Shown here piece after piece: positions 58,012-64,000 of a stretch of DNA of 64,000 nucleotides (within the stretch, counting starts at the first letter, position 1; every line of letters begins with the position of its first letter). The stretch comes from JAHEEL01 sp942491345 (GTDB taxonomy: Bacteria > Actinomycetota > Acidimicrobiia > Spongiisociales > UBA5794). A program made the position numbers and the translations under genes. The notes under the pieces were generated by a model that saw only the letters and a list, made by a program, of their open reading frames with translations, was not told the origin of the DNA and searched no databases. Where the stretch lies: assembly GCA_942491345.1 (NCBI GenBank), contig CALOAN010000030.1, positions 44,422-108,421 of the forward strand. The letters are read 5' to 3'.

Positions 58012-58761
58012 CTACTCCCAGCGGAAGAACCGCAGGCCGAGAACAGCACTGGCGACGCCGATCGCGCAGAAGACCAACCACGACAACCCGGCATCGAGGC
58101 CGAGCCAGGCGTCTTGCATCATGAGAACGGCATGCCACAGCGGCGTGACATCGGACATCGTCTGCATGGCGCCGGTGAGTACCTCAGGTGGTGGCCCCGC
58201 CCCTCCCAGGAACAGCATCACGAACCAGACGAGCATGCCGACCGCCTGGGCCGCACGGGCGGTTGGCAGGATCGAGCCGAGGAAGATCCCGAACGAGGCG
58301 AAACCGAGAGTCAGCAGCACAAATACGCCGAGGACCGCCACGACCGACCTCGCCGGATCGAAGTCGTAGACCAGCCATGCGGCGACCAGGAGAATCGCCC
58401 CGCTCACAACAGAGAGCACGCATGCGACGGCGACCTCGGCGCCCGCTACCGCCCACACACTCACCGAAGAGGCATGGAGGCGTTTCAGAACGCCCCGCTC
58501 GCGGTCTGAGGCGAGATGCGTCGGGATGCTGATCACACAGACCGACGCAACCACGAGAGCGACGTACGCTGGCACGTAGTAGCTCATCGCTCCGATGCCG
58601 CGAAACACGACTTGCTCGCCGGGTTGCGAAGCCTCGTTTCCGAACACTCCTCCGAGAACGAACAGGATGATGAGGGGCAGGGCCAGCGAGAACACCACCG
58701 TCAGCGGTTCCCTGAGGAAGAGCTTGAGGTTCACCCACGACAACTTCAAGAACGTCCCCAT
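58012..58761 (-). CDS. ABC-2 type transporter permease
   Basis: 249 residues, six helices. Opens KLSWVNLKLFLREPLTVVFS; a conserved cytosolic helix SDRERGVLKRLHASSVS follows helix 2; then GFASFGIFLGSILPTARAAQ and the late motif LFLGGAGPPPEVLTGAMQ, all typical of ABC-2/DrrB-like exporters. Starts 1 bp after the ATPase stop. With the upstream ATPase it forms a complete half-transporter pair, probably for a lipid, drug or polymer. Confidence 0.92.
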   Translation of the reverse strand: MGTFLKLSWVNLKLFLREPLTVVFSLALPLIILFVLGGVFGNEASQPGEQVVFRGIGAMSYYVPAYVALVVASVCVISIPTHLASDRERGVLKRLHASSVSVWAVAGAEVAVACVLSVVSGAILLVAAWLVYDFDPARSVVAVLGVFVLLTLGFASFGIFLGSILPTARAAQAVGMLVWFVMLFLGGAGPPPEVLTGAMQTMSDVTPLWHAVLMMQDAWLGLDAGLSWLVFCAIGVASAVLGLRFFRWE

Positions 58762-58762
58762 G

Positions 58763-59665
58763 TCAGCGCTCCTCGCCGGTGATCGTCAGGAACACGTCTT
58801 CGAGGCTGGCTCGGTGCGAAACGAGATCGATCGGCTTCAGGCCGTGAGCCACCAGAGCAGCGGCGACACTCGCCAGTAGCGCTCCATGTCCGGTGACGGT
58901 GACGCGACGGCCCCGCTGGCTCACACCATCGACCTCTTCGACGCGGTCGAGGTATCCAAGGTCGGTGGCATCGGTCGAGAAGGTGACCGTTACCCCACTC
59001 CCGAATCGCTCGACGAGGCCGTCGGGTGTGTCGATGGCGACAACACGCTTCTCGTTGATCACCGCTATCCGGTCGCACAACTCCTCCGCTTCATCCATGA
59101 AGTGTGTGACGAGGACAACTGTCGTTCCCTGGTTCCGCACTTGCCGGACGAGATCCCAGGTCACCCGTCGAGACATGGGATCGAGGCCGGTCGTCATCTC
59201 ATCGAAGAACACGAGGCGCGGGGCGTTCACCACAGCGAGCGCAACGAAGAGCCGCTGCTGTTGGCCTCCAGAGAGATTCCCGAACTTCGCATCTCGCATC
59301 GGTGACAGACCCCACTGATCCATCACGATCTCCCACGGCTGTCCGCTCGGAACCAGAGAGGAGAACAGGTCGAGCGCCTCCCACACCTTGATCCGGTCCG
59401 GCAGCGCCGACTCTTGGAGTTGGGAACCGATCTGACGCCTCAACAGCTTGGAATCGACACGAGGGTTGAACCCGAGCACGCTGAGCTCACCACCATCCGC
59501 TCGCCGGAGACCCTGCAGGCACTCGACGGTGGTTGTCTTCCCGGCGCCGTTCGGACCCAGAATCCCAAAGATCTCGCCTTCCTCCACCGAGAAGGTGACG
59601 TCCTCGACCGCGGCGTGGCTGCCGTAGCGCTTCTCGAGATGCTGCACGTCGACAACCGGTGGCAT
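58763..59665 (-). CDS. ABC transporter ATP-binding protein
   Basis: 300 residues. Walker A GPNGAGKTTT, signature LSGGQQQRLFVALAVV, Walker B LVFFDEMTTGLDP, switch His VLVTHFMDE. The C-terminal 80 residues (VTVTFSTDATDLGYLDRVEE and on) are the regulatory tail seen in DrrA/CcmA-like exporters. ATG 59665 follows GAGGTGAGG at 5 nt; an in-frame GTG two codons earlier is less likely. Partner of the permease immediately downstream. Confidence 0.93.
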   Translation of the reverse strand: MPPVVDVQHLEKRYGSHAAVEDVTFSVEEGEIFGILGPNGAGKTTTVECLQGLRRADGGELSVLGFNPRVDSKLLRRQIGSQLQESALPDRIKVWEALDLFSSLVPSGQPWEIVMDQWGLSPMRDAKFGNLSGGQQQRLFVALAVVNAPRLVFFDEMTTGLDPMSRRVTWDLVRQVRNQGTTVVLVTHFMDEAEELCDRIAVINEKRVVAIDTPDGLVERFGSGVTVTFSTDATDLGYLDRVEEVDGVSQRGRRVTVTGHGALLASVAAALVAHGLKPIDLVSHRASLEDVFLTITGEER

Positions 59666-59746
59666 CAGCACCTCACCTCACGCGCCCCCGGCCTCATCCA
59701 CAGCGGTCACGCGTGGCCGGCCTTCTCGCAGTCGTGGCACGCACCA

Positions 59747-60199
59747 TCAGCCCCGCCGAAACCGGGCGACGATCTCATCGTCCACCATCTCGCCCGTCTC
59801 GACGAAGCCAATCGACCGGTACAGCGCACGCGCCACCTTGTTCTCCGGCGAGTAGGAGAGAGCCACGTTTGTCTTTCCATCCTCGGTGAAGCGATCAAGG
59901 AACACCTCGACGGTCATCCTGCCGACTCCGCGGCGCTGGTGAGCGGCGTCGACGACCAGTCCTCCGAGCCAGGTTGCTCCATCATCCTCGTCCACTGCCC
60001 ACATCACGTGCCCGACGATGGTGCCGTCTGCCTCGATGGCGAGTGGATGCCATTCTCCGCCGTAGTGCGCCAGACAGAGGTAACGCGTGACCGGGGCAAC
60101 GAAGTCACGCTGGTCCGGCCTGGGTTCCACCTCGGCGAGGATCGACCAGTTTGTCGCGTCCACTTCCGTGAAACGAACGTCGGGTTTGGCTGCGCTCAC
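59747..60199 (-). CDS. GNAT family N-acetyltransferase
   Basis: 150 residues from GTG 60199, 7 nt after a TACGGT box; a longer frame to 60244 lacks support. The acetyl-CoA loop is LVVDAAHQRRGVGRMTVEVF, preceded by strand AIEADGTIVGHVMWAV. The last part NKVARALYRSIGFVETGEMV is the family's final helix-strand. Resembles spermine/aminoglycoside-type GNATs, but substrate unknown. Confidence 0.85.
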   Translation of the reverse strand: MSAAKPDVRFTEVDATNWSILAEVEPRPDQRDFVAPVTRYLCLAHYGGEWHPLAIEADGTIVGHVMWAVDEDDGATWLGGLVVDAAHQRRGVGRMTVEVFLDRFTEDGKTNVALSYSPENKVARALYRSIGFVETGEMVDDEIVARFRRG

Positions 60200-60206
60200 G
60201 CGGTAA

Positions 60207-60212
60207 ACCGTA
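60207..60212 (-). promoter_or_regulatory. -10 box (TACGGT) for leaderless GNAT gene
   Basis: TACGGT on the minus strand, 7 nt before GTG 60199. Confidence 0.45.
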
Positions 60213-60266
60213 GTCCACCCGGCGGACCGCATCAGGACAGGCAAGGCTCCCCCCGGTGTTGAACAG

Positions 60267-60773
60267 CTACGCCACCTGTGCCGGTCGGGCCCTTTGGCTG
60301 TTGCGGAAGTCTCGCGAAGTTGGCGGCACCATCAGCAGCACAACGATTGCTACGTTGGCAAGGCCGGTCAGCATGCCGACCCAAGCCGACGGCGCCGGCG
60401 GGTCGGCGCTCAGGCCGCCCAGCGAGACGGCGATCGACATCAGCCCGAGCAGCCCGTAGATCACAACACCTGCCTCGCGCGCCCAGTCACGACGGAAGGC
60501 CAACCCGATGATGATGATCAGGCTGAGGATGACCACAGCACCGATGACGATCCCGATGATCGCGGAGGCATTTGATGCCGCTCCGCCCACACCCTGCGCA
60601 CTGTTGGCACCCCCCATACCCAGCGCACTCCTCGTGAAGTTGCTGTCGAGACGTTCCGGATCGAAGGCGCCGAGCAGCGAGTCCACCGCGACGTACCCGA
60701 ACGCCAGCGTGAGGCCGGACGCGATGAGGACCGCGCCGGCGATCGTGCCGTGGGCACGGAGCCAGGAGATCAT
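60267..60773 (-). CDS. Membrane protein of unknown function
   Basis: 168 residues; four helices (about 9-33, 68-92, 100-122 and 128-148). Between helices 1 and 2 lies a small-residue loop (ALGMGGANSAQGVGGAASNA). No motif recognised. ATG 60773 is fixed by the TACACT box 6 nt upstream. Confidence 0.7.
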   Translation of the reverse strand: MISWLRAHGTIAGAVLIASGLTLAFGYVAVDSLLGAFDPERLDSNFTRSALGMGGANSAQGVGGAASNASAIIGIVIGAVVILSLIIIIGLAFRRDWAREAGVVIYGLLGLMSIAVSLGGLSADPPAPSAWVGMLTGLANVAIVVLLMVPPTSRDFRNSQRARPAQVA

Positions 60774-60779
60774 GCCCCA

Positions 60780-60785
60780 AGTGTA
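60780..60785 (-). promoter_or_regulatory. -10 box (TACACT) for leaderless membrane-protein gene
   Basis: TACACT on the minus strand, 6 nt before ATG 60773; same hexamer and spacing as at 6823-6828. Confidence 0.5.
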
Positions 60786-60847
60786 CCGACACCGGAGACC
60801 CGGGCTCGCGGCTGACCTCTTCCATCCCAGCTCGGAACCCGCCGCTT

Positions 60848-63583
60848 CTAGAGGAGTCGCCCCGGGACGTCCTTCCGGCTCGGGAGCATGGCACCTTCGA
60901 CCTTGCGTACCCGTATCCGGGAGTCCACGACGATCGCGCCATCACCCGGTTCGAGCACCTTGACCGGGTTGAGATCCATTTCGGCGATCTCCGGGATGTT
61001 GTCGATGAGAACCGACAGGCGAAGCAGCAGCTCCTTGAGTGCGGGGACGTCCCCCGGCTCGGAACCCCGGTAGCCCTCGAGCAGCTTCGCCGTCTTCACA
61101 TCGGCAATCATCGAATTCACGTCGACGTCGGTGAGTGGGTTGATCCGGAACGCCACGTCTTGCATCAATTCCACATAGACGCCGCCGAGGCCGAACACGA
61201 CGAGTGGCCCAAAGAGAGGATCCTCGACCATACCCACGAGCACCTCACGCCCACCTCCGACGAAGTCCTGGATGAGGACACCCTCAGCATCATCGCTCAC
61301 GCCCATTACGCTGCGATACGCCTCGCGAACGGACTCATCGCCGGAGATGTCGAGGGCAACACCGCCAACATCACTCTTGTGGAGCACGGAGGGGGCAATC
61401 ACTTTCATCGCGATCGGTCCGGCGAAGTCCGCCGCGATCGCTGCGGCGTCGTCTTCAGTTGCCGCCACCGCCATCCGCGCGCTTCTGATCCCGTAGGCCG
61501 ACAGGACCTCACCGATCTCCTCGGGCTCGAGCCATCCGCCATCGGGACCGAAGCGCGCCACCGCGCGCCGAACGACTTGTTCGGCGGTTGGTCGATCAAC
61601 GTCGTCGAACTTCGGATACTCACCGGGCGGTTGGTCGCGCCACGTCGTGTACCCGTGTGCCGCCCCAAGGGCACGTGCAGCCGACTCGGGGTAGGCGTAG
61701 AGCGGGATCTTGAGGTCGTCGGTGGCGAGCGGAGCCGTCGATGCCTCCTCCGCCGCCATGAACACGGCCACGACGGGGACCGATTGGTCGCTCGCTGCCA
61801 CGGCCGTGTGGACGGCCGCGGCGACGTCCTCTGACGTGTCGGGTCCGGTCGGGATCTGGATCACCATCAGCGCATCAACCTCGTTGAAGCTCAGGATGGT
61901 CTCGATCGTCTGGGCGTAGTTCTCCGGTTGCGCAGCGGCGATCATGTCGACCGGGTTCTGGACGGCGGCCTCAGCCGGCAGGTGCTCACGGAGTGCTGCT
62001 TGGAGTTCTTCTGAGAACTCCGGGAGCTCGAGGCCGTTCGACTCGAGCGCATCGGCTGCGAGGATCGCCGGTCCGCCGGCGTTGGTCATCACAGCAACCC
62101 GGGGGCCGCTGGGCAGCGGCTGGTTTGCGAGCAGCGCTGTGACGTTGAACAGCTCGACCATGGTGTCGGTGCGGATGGTGCCCGACTGCTCGAACAGGGC
62201 GTCGACCGCAACATCGAGGCTCGCCATCGATCCGGTGTGGCTGCTGGCTGCCCGAGCGCCCGACCGCGAACGCCCGGACTTGACCACCACGATCGGCTTG
62301 TCGCGGCCGACACGGCGGGCGATCCGGCCAAATCGACGAGGGTTGCCGAACGACTCGGTGTACATGACGATCACATCCGTATCTGGATCGTCCTCCCAAT
62401 ACAGCATCAGGTCGTTGTTGCTGACATCCGCCTGATTGCCGAGGGAGACAAACGATGAGAGGCCAATCTTCAATTGAGCTGCTTGTTTCAGAATGGCGAG
62501 GCCGAGCGCACCGCTCTGGCTGGCCATCGCGACGTTGCCGTGCGGCGGAAACGTCGGCCCGAATTGACCGTCGAGACGAACGGCCTCGTCGGTGTTGACG
62601 ATGCCCATGCAATTCGGACCGATCAGACGCATCCCGTATCGTCGAGCCGTCTGGACAAGCTCACGCTCGGCGGAATCTCCGCTATCGCTCACTTCACCGA
62701 AGCCCGCGGTGATGATGACGACACCGCGCACACCCTTGCGTCCACACTCGTCGATCGCGTTGTGCACGAGCGGCGCAGGGACTGTGATGATTGCCAAATC
62801 GACCGATTCCTCGATGTCCAGCACCGACGGGTAGGCCTTCACCGCATGCACAAACGCGGCGTTCGGGTTCACAGGAAACACCGGTCCGGTGAAGCCGCCG
62901 GCAAGCAGATTGCCGAAGAGCCGGCCGCCTATCGACCGATCGTTTCGGCTCGCGCCGATAACGGCAATCGACTTTGGACCGAGAATCGGCAACAGCGAAG
63001 CCGTAACGGACCGCTTCTCGTGCTCCCATTCGGCTTCGCGGGCCTCGAGGGAGTATTCGATCGGATACTCGACGCGGTACACACCTTCACCGAGCTGTCG
63101 AACGAGTTTGTACCCGGAGTTGCGGAAGATGCGCATCATGCCACGGTTCTCGTCGAGGACAAACGCTTCGAACTCGGTGATGCCCTGGAGGCGCGCATAC
63201 ACCGTGAGGTGCTGGAGGAGGAGTGAACCGACCCCACGGCCCTGGAAGTCGTCCTCCACGAGGAAGGCGACTTCGGCGACACGTTTCTCGTCATCACTCT
63301 TGTCCAGCAAGACGTCGTAGCGGCCGACGGCGACCATGTCATCGTCGCGCATTGCTACGAAGGCCATCCGATCGACGTAGTCCACGTTGGTGAAGTGGCG
63401 CAGTTCATCGGGCGTCAGGTCGGTCTTCACCTGGAAGAACCGCCGGTAGACGCTCTCCGGGCCGACGCGCTGGAAGAATGCATGCTCTCTCGGAGCATCC
63501 TCTGGTTTGATCGGCCGCAGATGGATCGTCCGTCCGTCGCGGAGCAGGACGTCGAACTCGAATTCGCTTGGGTATTCAGCCAC
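60848..63583 (-). CDS. Fusion of N-terminal GNAT and ADP-forming acyl-CoA synthetase (Pat-like)
   Basis: 911 residues. The GNAT domain comes first (about 1-175; acetyl-CoA loop EDDFQGRGVGSLLLQ at 110-124), then the CoA-binding domain (IAVIGASRNDRSIGG, about 206-220), the succinyl-CoA-ligase domain, and a C-terminal ATP-grasp (about 680-905; VLHKSDVGGVALDI). The phosphohistidine site SSHTGS is intact (His449), whereas in E. coli PatZ this site is inactive. It may therefore both make acyl-CoA and acetylate proteins such as Acs. GTG 63583 follows GGGAGG at 4 nt. Confidence 0.9.
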   Translation of the reverse strand: MAEYPSEFEFDVLLRDGRTIHLRPIKPEDAPREHAFFQRVGPESVYRRFFQVKTDLTPDELRHFTNVDYVDRMAFVAMRDDDMVAVGRYDVLLDKSDDEKRVAEVAFLVEDDFQGRGVGSLLLQHLTVYARLQGITEFEAFVLDENRGMMRIFRNSGYKLVRQLGEGVYRVEYPIEYSLEAREAEWEHEKRSVTASLLPILGPKSIAVIGASRNDRSIGGRLFGNLLAGGFTGPVFPVNPNAAFVHAVKAYPSVLDIEESVDLAIITVPAPLVHNAIDECGRKGVRGVVIITAGFGEVSDSGDSAERELVQTARRYGMRLIGPNCMGIVNTDEAVRLDGQFGPTFPPHGNVAMASQSGALGLAILKQAAQLKIGLSSFVSLGNQADVSNNDLMLYWEDDPDTDVIVMYTESFGNPRRFGRIARRVGRDKPIVVVKSGRSRSGARAASSHTGSMASLDVAVDALFEQSGTIRTDTMVELFNVTALLANQPLPSGPRVAVMTNAGGPAILAADALESNGLELPEFSEELQAALREHLPAEAAVQNPVDMIAAAQPENYAQTIETILSFNEVDALMVIQIPTGPDTSEDVAAAVHTAVAASDQSVPVVAVFMAAEEASTAPLATDDLKIPLYAYPESAARALGAAHGYTTWRDQPPGEYPKFDDVDRPTAEQVVRRAVARFGPDGGWLEPEEIGEVLSAYGIRSARMAVAATEDDAAAIAADFAGPIAMKVIAPSVLHKSDVGGVALDISGDESVREAYRSVMGVSDDAEGVLIQDFVGGGREVLVGMVEDPLFGPLVVFGLGGVYVELMQDVAFRINPLTDVDVNSMIADVKTAKLLEGYRGSEPGDVPALKELLLRLSVLIDNIPEIAEMDLNPVKVLEPGDGAIVVDSRIRVRKVEGAMLPSRKDVPGRLL

Positions 63584-63727
63584 GTGGCCTCCCGGAAAGT
63601 CGCGCGGCCACAGGGTACCGGGAAGGGAGACGGGTGGAGTCGAGGTGGCCCGGGAGCCCGAATCGCCAAGATGAGGCCCGCAGCGGTCTATGGCAGCCCC
63701 CTCCGCTCCGCTCCGGCCTGCCGGCCG

Positions 63728-63760
63728 GAAGACCTCTTCTTCCTTCCCTCCCCCACGAAG
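63728..63760. repeat. 33-bp direct repeat, copy 1
   Basis: GAAGACCTCTTCTTCC followed by a C/T-rich run and CACGAAG. Matches copy 2 at 63942-63974 at 32 of 33 positions. Its last 7 bases form the outer end of the left inverted repeat of the 180-bp element. Confidence 0.8.
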
Positions 63761-63933
63761 CCTGAATCCACGGTTGGTTGGCGACGACGCGCCGGTTCTG
63801 CCCTGCGCCGCAAGGGTTTCGATCGAGTTGAGCGAGCCACGGTCTGGGTGCCGCGCTATTTGCGCGATCGGCCAGTCGTGGCAACGCCTCCGCTGGTGTG
63901 CGTGCGCTCAAGTCCGTGGATTCAGGCTACGTG
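63754..63933. mobile_element. MITE-like 180-bp element with 20-bp terminal inverted repeats
   Basis: The left end 63754-63773 and right end 63914-63933 are inverted copies matching at 19 of 20 positions (shared core CCTGAATCCACGG / CCGTGGATTCAGG). The match extends outward a further 7 bp with one mismatch. The inside has no convincing coding frame. The element is flanked by 33-bp direct repeats. No transposase is present, so it would depend on one elsewhere. It could instead be a large hairpin-forming intergenic repeat. Confidence 0.6.
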
Positions 63934-63941
63934 GGAGAGGC

Positions 63942-63974
63942 GAAGACCTCTTCTTCCTTCCCTCCCTCACGAAG
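63942..63974. repeat. 33-bp direct repeat, copy 2
   Basis: Second copy of the repeat at 63728-63760 (one C/T difference). Its 3' half, together with the following GTGGGGGAGGG (63974-63984), forms a hairpin CCCTCCCTCAC / GTGGGGGAGGG with a GAA loop. Confidence 0.8.
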
Positions 63975-63983
63975 TGGGGGAGG

Positions 63984-63998
63984 GACCTCTTCTTCCTT
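63984..63998. repeat. Partial third copy of the direct repeat
   Basis: GACCTCTTCTTCCTT, the first half of the 33-bp repeat, beginning 9 bp after copy 2 and cut near the window edge. The array may continue to the right. Confidence 0.65.
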
Positions 63999-64000
63999 GT

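Noticed and set aside
63576..63911. Minus-strand frame through the MITE-like element
   Set aside because: It crosses an inverted-repeat element and simple repeats; composition is Arg/Pro-biased with no domain.
1..64000. CRISPR array, transposase, phage or plasmid replication genes
   Set aside because: None found: the only regular repeats are the 95-bp tandem units at the left edge and the 33-bp direct repeats at the right edge, neither with CRISPR spacing or cas genes.

Overview
The window reads as a piece of a high-GC actinobacterial chromosome. An Acidimicrobiia-like lineage is the most natural fit, but that is an inference. The support is: strongly GC-biased coding, a tRNA-Asp of actinobacterial type, many quinone-oxidoreductase and GNAT paralogues, SulP/DUF389/EamA/CLC carriers, and a repeated promoter layout in which a TANNNT -10 box lies 6-8 nt upstream of an ATG or GTG (leaderless transcription).

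Layout. 1-272: three copies of a 95-bp palindrome-rich repeat behind a phosphohexomutase. 2.1-6.8 kb: the hydrogenase maturation operon hypF-hypC-hypD-hypE, with no hypA, hypB or hydrogenase in the window. 6.8-9.5 kb: a GNAT, an acetoacetate-decarboxylase-like protein, a 2TM protein and a nuclease-like/winged-helix protein. 9.5-14.2 kb: a relic of an Rrf2-type regulator, then korA-korB (with a gamma-type domain fused to the C-terminus of beta) and acetyl-CoA synthetase. 14.3-15.0 kb: tRNA-Glu, tRNA-Asp and tRNA-Phe, followed at once by two gene relics (aldo/keto reductase and quinone oxidoreductase), which looks like a rearrangement scar. 15.2-20.8 kb: SulP transporter, a small membrane protein, a PAP2 phosphatase and a membrane kinase/flippase fusion. 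21-25.2 kb: an overlapping operon of DUF389, an orphan solute-binding lipoprotein, a PlsC acyltransferase and a patatin lipase, divergent from a MarR regulator. 25.8-37 kb: membrane proteins, a membrane alpha/beta-hydrolase, an MFS exporter, a sigma/anti-sigma pair, a Thr-rich lipoprotein, an adenylate cyclase with a degenerate hydrolase domain, EamA and CLC.

37-44.7 kb is rich in paralogues: four quinone oxidoreductases interleaved with members of a lipoprotein family (three full-length copies plus a 54-residue internally deleted version at 56.6-56.8 kb), a second 2TM protein and small membrane proteins. 44.7-51.9 kb is a five-gene operon: kinase/flippase fusion, PAP2-kinase fusion, lipoprotein, stand-alone flippase-like protein and PAP2 phosphatase. 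With 17.7-20.8 kb it forms two versions of one membrane module, and I consider it the best candidate here for an undescribed system. It contains complementary active-site losses: DFG to GLG in one kinase, and loss of the SGH motif in one PAP2 domain. 52.9-63.6 kb: an RND/MMPL transporter, small membrane proteins, an ABC-2 exporter, a GNAT and a GNAT/ADP-forming acyl-CoA synthetase fusion. 63.7-64.0 kb: a MITE-like 180-bp element flanked by 33-bp direct repeats.

Functionally, acs, korAB and the Pat/ADP-forming synthetase are a coherent acetyl-CoA theme, and hypFCDE implies a NiFe hydrogenase elsewhere in the genome. The rest is mostly envelope, lipid and transport functions. No CRISPR array, IS transposase, rRNA or phage module was seen.
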